A DNA stretch of 64,000 bases, from the NCBI GenBank assembly GCA_036877525.1, contig JAZGTH010000007.1, positions 14,209,501 to 14,273,500 on the forward strand, read 5' to 3'. A program made the position numbers and the translations under genes. The notes under the pieces are model-generated. The model was given only the letters and a program-made list of their open reading frames with translations. It made no database searches and had not been told where the DNA came from. Source of the stretch: Chromobotia macracanthus (taxonomy: Eukaryota; Chordata; Actinopteri; Cypriniformes; Botiidae). Of this stretch, positions 21,948-39,200 are shown piece after piece (position 1 is the first letter of the stretch; the number at the start of each line of letters is the position of its first letter).

Positions 21948-24900
21948 AATAAGACGAGACAGAGAACACTGGGGCATAAAATAACACGAGACAGAGAACA
22001 CGGGGGCATTAAACAACACACAGACAGAAAACACGGGGACATTAAACAAAACGAGACAGAGAACACGGGGGCATTAAATAAGACGAGACAGAGAACACGG
22101 GGACATTAAATAGCACGAGAAAGCGAACACGGGGACATTAAATAAGACGAGACAGAAAACATGGGTGCATTAAATAAGACGAGACAGAGAACACGGGGGC
22201 ATTAAATAACACACAGACAGAAAACACGGGGACATTAAATAACACACAGACAGAGAACACGGGGGCATTAAATAAGACGAGACAGAGAACACAGGGGCAT
22301 TAAATAACATACAGACAGAAAACACGGGGACATTAAATAACATACAGACAGAAAACACGGGGACATTAAATAACACACAAACAGAGAACACGGGGGCATT
22401 AAATAAGACGAGACAGAGAACACGGGGGCATTAAATAACACGAGACAGAAAATACGGGGACATTAAATAACACAGAGACAGAGAACACGGGACATTAAAT
22501 AACACAGAGACAGAGAACACGGGGGCATTAAATAACACGAGACAGAAAACACGGGACATTAAATAACACAGAGACAGAGAACACGGGGACATTAAATTAC
22601 ACGAGACAGAGAACACTGGGACATTAAATAACACGAGACAGAGAACACGGGGGCATTAAATAAGACGAGACTGAGAACACGGGGACATTAAATAAGACGA
22701 GACAGAGAACACGGGGACATTAAATAAGACGAGACAGAGAACACGGAGACATTAAATTGCACGAGAAAGAGAACACGGGGACATTAAATAACACACAGAC
22801 AGAGAACACGGGGACATTAAATAACACACAGAGAACACGGGGGCATAAAATAAGACGAGACAGAGAACACGGGGGCATTAAATAAGACAAGACAGAAAAC
22901 ACGGGGGCATTAAATAAGACGAGACAGAGAACACGGGGGCATTAAATAACACACAGACAGAGAACACGGGGGCATAAAATAACGCCAGATAGAGAACACA
23001 GGGGCATAAAATAACGTCAGACAGAGAACACGGGGACATTAAATAAGACGAGACAGAAAACACGGGGGCATTAAATAATACCAGACAGAAAACACGGGGA
23101 CATTAAATAACAGACAGACAGAGAACACGGGGACATTAAATAACACACAGAGGACACGGGGGCATTAAATAAGACGAGACAGAGAACACGGGGGCATTAA
23201 ATAACACAAGACAGAGAACACGGGGGCATTAAATAAGACGAGACAGAGAATAGGGGAGCATCAAATAACACAAGACAGAGAACACGGGGACATTAAATAA
23301 CACGAGACAGAGAACACGGGGGCATTAAATAACACACCGACAGAGAACACGGGGACATTAAATAACACGAGATAGACAACATGGGGGCATTAAATAACAC
23401 ACAGACAGAGAACACGGGGACATTAAATAAGACGAGATAGAGAACATGGGGACATTAAATAACACACAGACAGAGAACACTGGGACATTAAATAAGTCGA
23501 GAAAGAGAACATGGGGGCATTAAATAACACACAGACAGAGAACACGGGGACATTAAATAAGACGAGATAGAGAACATGGGGACATTAAATAACACACAGA
23601 CAGAGAACACGGGGACATTAAATAACACGAGACAGAGAACATGGGGGCATTAAATAAGACGAGACAGAAAACACGGGGGCATTAAATAAGATGAGACAGA
23701 GAACACGGGGGCATTAAATAACACACAGACAGAGAACACGGGAACATTAAATAACACACAGACAGAGAACATGGGGACATTAAATAACACACAGACAGAG
23801 AACACGGGGACATTAAATAACACGAGCTAGAGAACATGGGGGCATTAAATAACACACAGACAGAGAACACGGGGACATTAAATAAGACGAGACAGAAAAC
23901 ACGGGGGCATTAAATAAGACGAGACAGAGAACACGGGGGCATTAAATAACACACAGACAGAGAACACTGGACATTAAATAAGACGAGACAGAAAACACGG
24001 GGGCATTAAATAAGACGAGACAGAGAACACGGGGACATTAAATAAGACGAGACAGAGAACACGGGGGCATTAAATAACACACAGACAGAGAACACTGGAC
24101 ATTAAATAACACAGAGACAGAGAACACGGGGGCATTAAATAAGACAAGACAGAAAACACGGGGGCATTAAATAAGACGAGACAGAAAACATGGGGGCATT
24201 AAATAAGACGAGACAGAGAACACGGGGACATTAAATAAGACGAGACAGAGAACACGGAGACATTAAATTGCACGAGAAAGAGAACACGGGGACATTAAAT
24301 AACACACAGAGAACACGGGGACATTAAATAACACACAGAGAACACGGGGGCATAAAATAAGACGAGACAGAGAACACGGGGGCATTAAATAAGACGAGAC
24401 AGAAAACACGGGGCATTAAATAAGACGAGACAGAGAACACGGGGGCATTAAATAACACACAGACAGAGAACACGGGGGCATAAAATAACGCCAGATAGAG
24501 AACACAGGGGCATAAAATAACGTCAGACAGAGAACACGGGGACATTAAATAAGACGAGACAGAAAACACGGGGGCATTAAATAAGATGAGACAGAGATCA
24601 CGGGGGCATTAAATAAGACGAGACAGAGAACACGGGGACATTAAATAAGACGAGACAGAGAACACGGGGGCATTAAATAAGACGAGACAGAAAACACGGG
24701 GGCATGAAAAAAGACGAGACAGAAAACACGGGGACATTAAATAAGACGAGACAGAGAACACGGGGACATTAAATAGCACGAGAAAGAGAACACGGGGACA
24801 TTAAATAACAGACAGACAGAGAACACGGGGGCATTAAATAACAGACAGACAGAGAACACGGGGGCATTAAATAACACACAGAGAACACGGGGACATTAAA

Positions 24901-27900
24901 TAACACACAGAGAACACGGGGACATTAAATAAGACGAGACAGAAAACACGGGGGCATTAAATAAGACGAGACAGAGAACACGGGGGCAATAAATAACACA
25001 CAGACAGAGAACACCGGACATTAAATAAGACGAGACAGAGAACACGGGGGCATTAAATAAGACGAGACGGAGAACACGTGGACATTAAATAACACACAGA
25101 CAGAGAACACGGGGACATTAAATAACACACAGACAGAGAACACAGGGACATTAAATAACACGAGACAGAGAACATGGGGGCATTAAATAACACACAGAGA
25201 ACACGGGGACATTAAATAAGACGAGACAGAAAACACGGGGGCATTAAATAAGACGAGACAGAGAACACGGGGGCAATAAATAACACACAGACAGAGAACA
25301 CTGGACATTAAATAAGACGAGACAGAGAACACGGGGGCATTAAATAAGACGAGACGGAGAACACGTGGACATTAAATAACACACAGACAGAGAACACGGG
25401 GACATTAAATAACACACAGACAGAGAACACAGGGAACTTTAAATAACACGATACAGAGAGAAACACGGGGACATTAAATAAGACGAGACAGAAAACACGG
25501 GGGCATTAAATAAGACGAGACAGAAAACACGGGGGCATTAAATAAGACAAGACAGAGAACACGAGTCAATAAATAACACACAGACAGACAACACTGGACA
25601 TTAAATAAGACGAGACAGAAAACACGGGGGCATTAAATAAGACGAGACAGAGAACACGGGGACATTAAATAAGACGAGACAGAGAACACGGGGGCATTAA
25701 ATAACACACAGACAGAGAACACGGGGGCATTAAATAAGACAAGACAGAAAACACAGGGGCATTAAATAAGACGAGACAGAAAACATGGGGGCATTAAATA
25801 AGACGAGACAGAGAACACGGGGACATTAAATAAGACGAGACAGAAGAACACAGGGGACATTAAATAAGACAGACAGAGAACACGGGGGCATTAAATAAGA
25901 CGAGACAGAAAACACGGGGGCATTAAATAAGACGAGACAGAAAACACGGGGGCATTAAATAACACACAGACAGAGAACACGGGGGCATTAAATAACACAC
26001 AGACAGAGAACACGGGGGCATTAAATACCCAACAAGAACGAGAGACAGAGAACACGGGGGCATTAAATAAGACGAGACAGAAAACACGGGGGCATTAAAT
26101 AAGACGAGACAGAGAACACGGGGGCATTAAATAACACACAGACAGAGAACAAACAACACGGGACATTAAAAAAAAACAGAGAACACGGGGCATAAAATAA
26201 CACACAGACAGAGAACACGAGGGCATAAAATAACGCCAGATAGAGAACACAGGGGCATAAAATAACGTCAGACAGAGAACACGGGGACATTAAATAAGAC
26301 GAGACAGAGAATACGGGGGCATTAAATAACACCAGACAGAAAACACGGGGACATTAAATAACACACAGAGGACACAGGGGCATTAAATAAGACGAGACAG
26401 AGAACACGGGGGCATTAAATAACACAAGACAGAGAACACGGGGGCATTAAATAAGACGAGACAGAGAACACTGGGGCATTAAATAAGACGAGACAGAAAA
26501 CACGGGGGCATTAAATAACGCCAGATAGAGAACACAGGGGCATAAAATAACGTCAGACAGAGAACACGGGGACATTAAATAAGACGAGACAGAGAACACG
26601 GGGACATTAAATAACACCAGACAGAAAACACAGGGACATTAAATAACACACAGACAGAGAACACGGGGACATTAAATAACACACAGAGGACACGGGGGCA
26701 TTAAATAAGACGAGACAGAGAACACGGGGGCATTAAATAACACAAGACAGAGAACACGGGGACATTAAATAACACGAGACAGAGAACACGGGGGCATTAA
26801 ATAACACACAGACAGAGAACACGGGGACATTAAATAACACGAGATAGACAACATGGGGGCATTAAATAACACACAGACAGAGAACACGGGGACATTAAAT
26901 AAGCTGAGATAGAGAACATGGGGACATTAAATAACACACACACAGAGAACACTGGGACATTAAATAACACACAGACAGAGAACACAGGGACTTTAAATAA
27001 CACGAGACAGAGAACACGGGGACATTAAATAAGACGAGACAGAAAACACGGGGGCATTAAATAAGACGAGACAGAAAACACGGGGGCATTAAATAAGACG
27101 AGACAGAGAACACGAGTCAATAAATAACACACAGACAGACAACACTGGACATTAAATAAGACGAGACAGAAAACACGGGGGCATTAAATAAGACGAGACA
27201 GAGAACACGGGGACATTAAATAAGACGAGACAGAGAACACGGGGGCATTAAATAACACACAGACAGAGAACACGGGGGCATTAAATAAGACAAGACAGAA
27301 AACACAGGGGCATTAAATAAGACGAGACAGAAAACATGGGGGCATTAAATAAGACGAGACAGAGAACACGGGGACATTAAATAAGACGAGACAGAAGACA
27401 CGGGGACATTAAATGACACACAGAGAACACGGGGGCATAAAATAAGACGAGACAGAGAACACGGGGGCATTAAATAAGACGAGACAGAAAACACGGGGGC
27501 ATTAAATAAGACGAGACAGAGAACACGGGGGCATTAAATAACACACAGACAGAGAACACGGGGACATTAAATAACACACAGAGAACACGGGGGCATAAAA
27601 TAAGACGAGACAGAGAACACGGGGGCATTAAATAAGACGAGACAGAAAACACGGGGGCATTAAATAAGACGAGACAGAGAACACGGGGGCATTAAATAAC
27701 ACACAGACAGAGAACACGAGGGCATAAAATAACGCCAGATAGAGAACACAGGGGCATAAAATAACGTCAGACAGAGAACACGGGGACATTAAATAAGACG
27801 AGACAGAGAACACGGGGGCATTAAATAAGACGAGACAGAAAACACGGGGGCATTAAATAAGACGAGACAGAGAACACGGGGGCATTAAATAACACACAGA

Positions 27901-30182
27901 CAGAGAACACGCGGACATTAAATAACACACAGAGAACACGGGGGCATAAAATAAGACGAGACAGAGAACACGGGGGCATTAAATAAGACGAGACAGAAAA
28001 CACGGGGGCATTAAATAAGACGAGACAGAGAACACAGGGGCATTAAATAACACACAGACAGAGAACACGAGGGCATAAAATAACGCCAGATAGAGAACAC
28101 AGGGGCATAAAATAACGTCAGACAGAGAACACGGGGACATTAAATAAGACGAGACAGAGAATACGGGGGCATTAAATAACACCAGACAGAAAACACGGGG
28201 ACATTAAATAACACACAGAGGACACAGGGGCATTAAATAAGACGAGACAGAGAACACGGGGGCATTAAATAACACAAGACAGAGAACACGGGGGCATTAA
28301 ATAAGACGAGACAGAAAACACGGGGGCATTAAATAACGCCAGATAGAGAACACAGGGGCATAAAATAACGTCAGACAGAGAACACGGGGACATTAAATAA
28401 GACGAGACAGAGAACACGGGGACATTAAATAACACCAGACAGAAAACACAGGGACATTAAATAACACACAGACAGAGAACACGGGGACATTAAATAACAC
28501 ACAGAGGACACGGGGGCATTAAATAAGACGAGACAGAGAACACGGGGGCATTAAATAACACAAGACAGAGAACACGGGGACATTAAATAACACGAGACAG
28601 AGAACACGGGGGCATTAAATAACACACAGACAGAGAACACGGGGACATTAAATAACACGAGATAGACAACATGGGGGCATTAAATAACACACAGACAGAG
28701 AACACGGGGACATTAAATAAGACGAGATAGAGAACATGGGGACATTAAATAACACACACACAGAGAACACTGGGACATTAAATAACACACAGACAGAGAA
28801 CACGGGGACATTAAATAACACACAGACAAAGAACACAGGCACATTAAATAACATGAGACAGAGAACATGGGGGCATTAAATAACACACAGACAGAGAACA
28901 CAGGGACATTAAATAAGTCGAGAAAGAGAACACGGGGGCATTAAATAACACACAGACAAAGAACACGGGGACATTAAATAACACGAGACAGAGAACATGG
29001 GGGCATTAAATAAGACGAGACAGAGAACACGGGGGCATTAAATAAGATGAGACAGAGAACACGGGAACATTAAATAAGACGAGACAGAGAACACGGGGGC
29101 ATTAAATAAGACGAGACAGAAAACATGGGGGCATTAAATAAAACGAGACAGAAAACACGGGGACATTAAATAGCACGAGAAAGAGAACACGGGGACATTA
29201 AATAACACACAGAGAACACGGGGACATTAAATAACACACAGACAGAGAACACGGGGACATTAAATAACATGAGACAGAGAACATGGGGGCATTAAATAAC
29301 ACACAGACAGAGAACACGGGGACATTAAAAAAGACGAGACAGAGAACACGGGGGCATTAAATAAGACGAGACGGAGAACACGTGGACATTAAATAACACA
29401 CAGACAGAGAACACGGGGACATTAAATAACACAAGACAGAGAACATGGGGGCATTAAATAAGACGAGACAGAAAACACGGGGGCATTAAATAAGATGAGA
29501 CAGAGTTCACTGGGGCATTAAATAAGACGAGACAGAGAACACGGGGACATTAAATAAGATGAGACAGAGAACACGGGGGCATTAAATAAGACGACACAGA
29601 AAACACGGGGGCATTAAATAAGACGAGACAGAAAACACGGGGACATTAAATAAGACGAGACAGAGAACACGGGGACATTAAATAACAGACAGACAGAGAA
29701 CACGGGGACATTAAATAACACACAGAGAACACGGGGACATTAAATAACACACAGAGAACACGGGGACATTAAATAAGACGAGACAGAAAACACGGGGGCA
29801 TTAAATAAGACGAGACAGAGAACACGGGGGCAATAAATAACACACAGACAGAGAACACTGGACATTAAATAAGACGAGACAGAGAACACGGGGGCATTAA
29901 ATAAGACGAGACGGAGAACACGTGGACATTAAATAACACACAGACAGAGAACACGGGGACATTAAATAACACACAGACAGAGAACACAGGGACATTAAAT
30001 AACACGAGACAGAGAACATGGGGGCATTAAATAACACACAGAGAACACGGGGACATTAAATAAGACGAGACAGAAAACACGGTGGTATTAAATAAGACGA
30101 GACAGAGAACACGGGGCAATAAATAACACACAGACAGAGAACACTGGACATTAAATAAGACGAGACAGAGAACACGGGGGCA

Positions 30183-33100
30183 TTAAATAAGACGAGACGG
30201 AGAACACGTGGACATTAAATAACACACAGACAGAGAACACGGGGACATTAAATAACACACAGACAGAGAACACAGGGACTTTAAATAACACGAGACAGAG
30301 AACATGGGGGCATTAAATATCACACAGACAGAGAACACGGGGACATTAAATAACACACAGACAGAGAACACAGGGACTTTAAATAACACGAGACAGAGAA
30401 CACGGGGACATTAAATAAGACGAGACAGAAAACACGGGGGCATTAAATAAGACGAGACAGAAAACACGGGGGCATTAAATAAGACGAGACAGAGAACACG
30501 AGTCAATAAATAACACACAGACAGACAACACTGGACATTAAATAAGACGAGACAGAAAACACGGGGGCATTAAATAAGACGAGACAGAGAACACGGGGAC
30601 ATTAAATAAGACGAGACAGAGAACACAGGGGCATTAAATAACACACAGACAGAGAACACGGGGGCATTAAATAAGACAAGACAGAAAACACGGGGGCATT
30701 AAATAAGACGAGACAGAAAACATAGGGGGCATTAAATAAGACGAGACAGAGAACACGGGGACATTAAATAAGACGAGAAAGAGAACACAGGGACATTAAA
30801 TTGCACGAGAAAGAGAACACGGGGACATTAAATGACACACAGAGAACACGGGGGCATAAAATAAGACGAGACAGAGAACACGGGGGCATTAAATAAGACG
30901 AGACGGAGAACACGTGGACATTAAATAACACACAGACAGAGAACACGGGGACATTAAATAACACACAGACAGAGAACATGGGGACATTAAATAACACACA
31001 GACAGAGAACACGGGGACATTAAATAACACACAGACAGAGAACACAGGGACTTTAAATAACACGAGACAGAGAACACTGGACATTAAATAAGACGAGACA
31101 GAAAACACGGGGGCATTAAATAAGATGAGACAGAGATCACGGGGGCATTAAATAAGACGAGACAGAGAACACGGGGGCATTAAATAAGACGAGACGGAGA
31201 ACACGTGGACATTAAATAACACACAGACAGAGAACACGGGGACATTAAATAACACAAGACAGAGAACATGGGGGCATTAAATAAGACGAGACAGAAAACA
31301 CGGGGGCATTAAATAAGATGAGACAGAGTTCACTGGGGCATTAAATAAGACGAGACAGAGAACACGGGGACATTAAATAAGATGAGACAGAGAACACGGG
31401 GGCATTAAATAAGACGACACAGAAAACACGGGGGCATTAAATAAGACGAGACAGAAAACACGGGGACATTAAATAAGACGAGACAGAGAACACGGGGACA
31501 TTAAATAACAGACAGACAGAGAACACGGGGACATTAAATAACACACAGAGAACACGGGGACATTAAATAACACACAGAGAACACGGGGACATTAAATAAG
31601 ACGAGACAGAAAACACGGGGGCATTAAATAAGACGAGACAGAGAACACGGGGGCAATAAATAACACACAGACAGAGAACACTGGACATTAAATAAGACGA
31701 GACAGAGAACACGGGGGCATTAAATAAGACGAGACGGAGAACACGTGGACATTAAATAACACACAGACAGAGAACACGGGGACATTAAATAACACACAGA
31801 CAGAGAACACAGGGACATTAAATAACACGAGACAGAGAACATGGGGGCATTAAATAACACACAGAGAACACGGGGACATTAAATAAGACGAGACAGAAAA
31901 CACGGTGGTATTAAATAAGACGAGACAGAGAACACGGGGGCAATAAATAACACACAGACAGAGAACACTGGACATTAAATAAGACGAGACAGAGAACACG
32001 GGGGCATTAAATAAGACGAGACGGAGAACACGTGGACATTAAATAACACACAGACAGAGAACACGGGGACATTAAATAACACACAGACAGAGAACACAGG
32101 GACTTTAAATAACACGAGACAGAGAACATGGGGGCATTAAATAACACACAGACAGAGAACACGGGGACATTAAATAACACACAGACAGAGAACACAGGGA
32201 CTTTAAATAACACGAGACAGAGAACACGGGGACATTAAATAAGACGAGACAGAAAACACGGGGGCATTAAATAAGACGAGACAGAAAACCACGGGGGCAT
32301 TAAATAAGACGAGACAGAGAACAGGGGGCAATAAATAACACACAGACAGAGAACACTGGACATTAAATAAGACGAGACAGAAAACACGGGGGCATAAAAT
32401 AAGACGAGACAGAGAAGACGGGGACATTAAATAAGACGAGACAGAGAACACAGGGGCATTAAATAACACACAGACAGAGAACACGGGGGCATTAAATAAG
32501 ACAAGACAGAAAACACGGGGGCATTAAATAAGACGAGACAGAAAACATGGGGGCATTAAATAAGACGAGACAGAGAACACGGGGACATTAAATAAGACGA
32601 GACAGAGAACACGGGGACATTAAATTGCACGAGAAAGAGAACACGGGGACATTAAATGACACACAGAGAACACGGGGGCATAAAATAAGACGAGACAGAG
32701 AACACGGGGCATTAAATAAGACGAGACGGAGAACACGTGGACATTAAATAACACACAGACAGAGAACACGGGGACATTAAATAACACACAGACAGAGAAC
32801 ATGGGGACATTAAATAACACACAGACAGAGAACACGGGGACATTAAATAACACACAGACAGAGAACACAGGGACTTTAAATAACACGAGACAGAGAACAC
32901 TGGACATTAAATAAGACGAGACAGAGAACACGGGGGCATTAAATAAGAAGAGACGGAGAACACGTGGACATTAAATAACACACAGACAGAGAACACGGGG
33001 ACATTAAATAACACACAGACAGAGAACATGGGGACATTAAATAACACACAGACAGAGAACACGGGGACATTAAATAACACACAGACAGAGAACACAGGGA

Positions 33101-36100
33101 CTTTAAATAACACGAGAAAGAGAACACGGGGACATTAAATAAGACGAGACAGAAAACACTGGGGACATTAAATAAGACGAGACAGAGAACATGGGGACAT
33201 TAAACAAGATGAGACAGAGAACACTGGACATTAAATAAGACGAGACAGAAAACACGGGGCATTAAATAAGACGAGACAGAGAACACGGGGACATTAAATA
33301 AGACGAGACAGAGAACACAGGGGCATTAAATAACACACAGACAGAGAACACGGGGCATTAAATAAGACAAGACAGAAAACACGGGGGCATTAAATAAGAC
33401 GAGACAGAAAACATGGGGGGCATTAAATAAGACGAGACAGAGAACACGGGGACATTAAATAAGACGAGACAGAGAACACTGGGGACATTAAATTGCACGA
33501 GAAAGAGAACACGGGGACATTAAATGACACACAGAGAACACGGGGGCATAAAATAAGACGAGACAGAGAACACGGGGGCATTAAATAAGACGAGACGGAG
33601 AACACGTGGACATTAAATAACACACAGACAGAGAACACGGGGACATTAAATAACACACAGACAGAGAACATGGGGACATTAAATAACACACAGACAGAGA
33701 ACACGGGGACATTAAATAACACACAGACAGAGAACACAGGGACTTTAAATAACACGAGACAGAGAACACTGGACATTAAATAACACACAGACAGAGAACA
33801 CGGGGACATTAAATAACACACAGACAGAGAACACGGGGACATTAAATAACACACAGACAGAGAACACAGGGACTTTAAATAACACGAGACAGAGAACACT
33901 GGGGCATTAAATAAGACGAGACGGAGAACACGTGGACATTAAATAACACACAGACAGAGAACATGGGGACATTAAATAACACACAGACAGAGAACACGGG
34001 GACATTAAATAACACACAGACAGAGAACACAGGGACTTTAAATAACACGAGACAGAGAACACGGGGACATTAAATAACACACAGACAGAGAACATGGGGA
34101 CATTAAATAACACACAGACAGAGAACACGGGGACATTAAATAACACACAGACAGAGAACACAGGGACTTTAAATAACACGAGAAAGAGAACACGGGGACA
34201 TTAAATAAGACGAGACAGAAAACACAGGGGCATTAAATAAGACGAGACAGAAAACACGGGGGCATTAAATAAGACGAGACAGAGAACACGGGGGCAATAA
34301 ATAACACACAGACAGAGAACACTGGACATTAAATAAGACGAGACAGAAAACACGGGGACATTAAATAGCACGAGAAAGAGAACACGGGGACATTAAATAA
34401 CACACAGAGAACACGGGGACATTAAATAACACACAGACAGAGAACACGGGGACATTAAATAACATGAGACAGAGAACACGGGGGCATTAAATAAGACGAG
34501 ACAGAGAACACGGGGGCATTAAATAAGACGAGACGGAGAACACGTGGACATTAAATAACACACAGACAGAGAACACGGGGACATTAAATAACACAAGACA
34601 GAGAACATGGGGGCATTAAATAAGACGAGACAGAAAACACGGGGGCATTAAATAAGATGAGACAGAGTTCACTGGGGCATTAAATAAGACGAGACAGAGA
34701 ACACGGGGACATTAAATAAGACGAGACAGAGAACACGGGGACATTAAATAACAGACAGACAGAGAACACGGGGACATTAAATAACACACAGAGAACACGG
34801 GGACATTAAATAACACACAGAGAACACGGGGACATTAAATAAGAACAGGGACATTAAATAAGACGAGACAGAAAACACGGGGGCATTAAATAAGACGAGA
34901 CAGAGAACACGGGGGCAATAAATAACACACAGACAGAGAACACTGGACATTAAATAAGACGAGACAGAGAACACGGGGGCATTAAATAAGACGAGACGGA
35001 GAACACGTGGACATTAAATAACACACAGACAGAGAACACGGGGACATTAAATAACACACAGACAGAGAACACAGGGACATTAAATAACACGAGACAGAGA
35101 ACATGGGGGCATTAAATAACACACAGAGAACACGGGGACATTAAATAAGACGAGACAGAAAACACGGTGGTATTAAATAAGACGAGACAGAGAACACGGG
35201 GGCAATAAATAACACACAGACAGAGAACACTGGACATTAAATAAGACGAGACAGAGAACACGGGGGCATTAAATAAGACGAGACGGAGAACACGTGGACA
35301 TTAAATAACACACAGACAGAGAACACGGGGACATTAAATAACACACAGACAGAGAACACAGGGACTTTAAATAACACGAGACAGAGAACATGGGGGCATT
35401 AAATAACACACAGACAGAGAACACGGGGACATTAAAAACACACAGACAGAGAACACAGGGACTTTAAATAACACGAGACAGAGAACACGGGGACATTAAA
35501 TAAGACGAGACAGAAAACACGGGGGCATTAAATAAGACGAGACAGAAAACACGGGGGCATTAAATAAGACGAGACAGAGAACACGGGGGCAATAAATAAC
35601 ACACAGACAGAGAACACTGGACATTAAATAAGACGAGACAGAAAACACGGGGGCATAAAATAAGACGAGACAGAAAACACGGGGACATTAAATAAGACGA
35701 GACAGAGAACACGGGGACATTAAATAACAGACAGACAGAGAACACGGGGACATTAAATAACACACAGAGAACACGGGGACATTAAATAACACACAGAGAA
35801 CACGGGGACATTAAATAAGACGAGACAGAAAACACGGGGGCATTAAATAAGACGAGACAGAGAACACGGGGGCAATAAATAACACACAGACAGAGAACAC
35901 TGGACATTAAATAAGACGAGACAGAGAACACGGGGGCATTAAATAAGACGAGACGGAGAACACGTGGACATTAAATAACACACAGACAGAGAACACGGGG
36001 ACATTAAATAACACACAGACAGAGAACACAGGGACATTAAATAACACGAGACAGAGAACATGGGGGCATTAAATAACACACAGAGAACACGGGGACATTA

Positions 36101-36225
36101 AATAAGACGAGACAGAAAACACGGTGGTATTAAATAAGACGAGACAGAGAACACGGGGGCAATAAATAACACACAGACAGAGAACACTGGACATTAAATA
36201 AGACGAGACAGAGAACACGGGGGCA
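30183..36225 (-). repeat. 6,043-bp higher-order repeat, copy 1
   Basis: Landmark unit combinations at 30,183, 30,764, 32,007 and 33,581 recur at exactly +6,043 bp (36,226, 36,807, 38,050, 39,624); another shifts by 6,011 or 6,044, one unit or base different. Within the copy, the 30,183 landmark recurs at 32,007 (1,824 bp, about 57 units). The boundaries are approximate. Confidence 0.75.
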
Positions 36226-39200
36226 TTAAATAAGACGAGACGGAGAACACGTGGACATTAAATAACACACAGACAGAGAACACGGGGACATTAAATAACA
36301 CACAGACAGAGAACACAGGGACTTTAAATAACACGAGACAGAGAACATGGGGGCATTAAATAACACACAGACAGAGAACACGGGGACATTAAATAACACA
36401 CAGACAGAGAACACAGGGACTTTAAATAACACGAGACAGAGAACACGGGGACATTAAATAAGACGAGACAGAAAACACGGGGGCATTAAATAAGACGAGA
36501 CAGAAAACACGGGGGCATTAAATAAGACGAGACAGAGAACACGGGGGCAATAAATAACACACAGACAGAGAACACTGGACATTAAATAAGACGAGACAGA
36601 AAACACGGGGGCATTAAATAAGACGAGACAGAGAACACGGGGATATTAAATAAGACGAGACAGAGAACACAGGGGCATTAAATAACACACAGACAGAGAA
36701 CACGGGGGCATTAAATAAGACAAGACAGAAAACACGGGGGCATTAAATAAGACGAGACAGAAAACATGGGGGCATTAAATAAGACGAGACAGAGAACACG
36801 GGGACATTAAATAAGACGAGAAAGAGAACACGGGGACATTAAATTGCACGAGAAAGAGAACACGGGGACATTAAATGACACACAGAGAACACGGGGGCAT
36901 AAAATAAGACGAGACAGAGAACACGGGGGCATTAAATAAGACGAGACGGAGAACACGTGGACATTAAATAACACACAGACAGAGAACACGGGGACATTAA
37001 ATAACACACAGACAGAGAACATGGGGACATTAAATAACACACAGACAGAGAACACGGGGACATTAAATAACACACAGACAGAGAACACAGGGACTTTAAA
37101 TAACACGAGACAGAGAACACTGGACATTAAATAAGACGAGACAGAAAACACGGGGGCATTAAATAAGATGAGACAGAGATCACGGGGGCATTAAATAAGA
37201 CGAGACAGAGAACACGGGGGCATTAAATAAGACGAGACGGAGAACACGTGGACATTAAATAACACACAGACAGAGAACACGGGGACATTAAATAACACAA
37301 GACAGAGAACATGGGGGCATTAAATAAGACGAGACAGAAAACACGGGGGCATTAAATAAGATGAGACAGAGTTCACTGGGGCATTAAATAAGACGAGACA
37401 GAGAACACGGGGACATTAAATAAGATGAGACAGAGAACACGGGGGCATTAAATAAGACGACACAGAAAACACGGGGGCATTAAATAAGACGAGACAGAAA
37501 ACACGGGGACATTAAATAAGACGAGACAGAGAACACGGGGACATTAAATAACAGACAGACAGAGAACACGGGGACATTAAATAACACACAGAGAACACGG
37601 GGACATTAAATAACACGCAGAGAACACGGGGACATTAAATAAGACGAGACAGAAAACACGGGGGCATTAAATAAGACGAGACAGAGAACACGGGGGCAAT
37701 AAATAACACACAGACAGAGAACACTGGACATTAAATAAGACGAGACAGAGAACACGGGGGCATTAAATAAGACGAGACGGAGAACACGTGGACATTAAAT
37801 AACACACAGACAGAGAACACGGGGACATTAAATAACACACAGACAGAGAACACAGGGACATTAAATAACACGAGACAGAGAACATGGGGGCATTAAATAA
37901 CACACAGAGAACACGGGGACATTAAATAAGACGAGACAGAAAACACGGTGGTATTAAATAAGACGAGACAGAGAACACGGAGGCAAAAAATAACACACAG
38001 ACAGAGAACACTGGACATTAAATAAGACGAGACAGAGAACACGGGGGCATTAAATAAGACGAGACGGAGAACACGTGGACATTAAATAACACACAGACAG
38101 AGAACACGGGGACATTAAATAACACACAGACAGAGAACACAGGGACTTTAAATAACACGAGACAGAGAACATGGGGGCATTAAATAACACACAGACAGAG
38201 AACACGGGGACATTAAATAACACACAGACAGAGAACACAGGGACTTTAAATAACACGAGACAGAGAACACGGGGACATTAAATAAGACGAGACAGAAAAC
38301 ACGGGGGCATTAAATAAGACGAGACAGAAAACACGGGGGCATTAAATAAGACGAGACAGAGAACACGGGGGCAATAAATAACACACAGACAGAGAACACT
38401 GGACATTAAATAAGACGAGACAGAAAACACGGGGGCATAAAATAAGACGAGACAGAGAACACGGGGACATTAAATAAGACGAGACAGAGAACACAGGGGC
38501 ATTAAATAACACACAGACAGAGAACACGGGGGCATTAAATAAGACAAGACAGAAAACACGGGGGCATTAAATAAGACGAGACAGAAAACATGGGGGCATT
38601 AAATAAGACGAGACAGAGAACACGGGGACATTAAATAAGACGAGACAGAGAACACGGGGACATTAAATTGCACGAGAAAGAGAACACGGGGACATTAAAT
38701 GACACACAGAGAACACGGGGGCATAAAATAAGACGAGACAGAGAACACGGGGGCATTAAATAAGACGAGACGGAGAACACGTGGACATTAAATAACACAC
38801 AGACAGAGAACACGGGGACATTAAATAACACACAGACAGAGAACATGGGGACATTAAATAACACACAGACAGAGAACACGGGGACATTAAATAACACACA
38901 GACAGAGAACACAGGGACTTTAAATAACACGAGACAGAGAACACTGGACATTAAATAAGACGAGACAGAGAACACGGGGGCATTAAATAAGACGAGACGG
39001 AGAACACGTGGACATTAAATAACACACAGACAGAGAACACGGGGACATTAAATAACACACAGACAGAGAACATGGGGACATTAAATAACACACAGACAGA
39101 GAACACGGGGACATTAAATAACACACAGACAGAGAACACAGGGACTTTAAATAACACGAGAAAGAGAACACGGGGACATTAAATAAGACGAGACAGAAAA

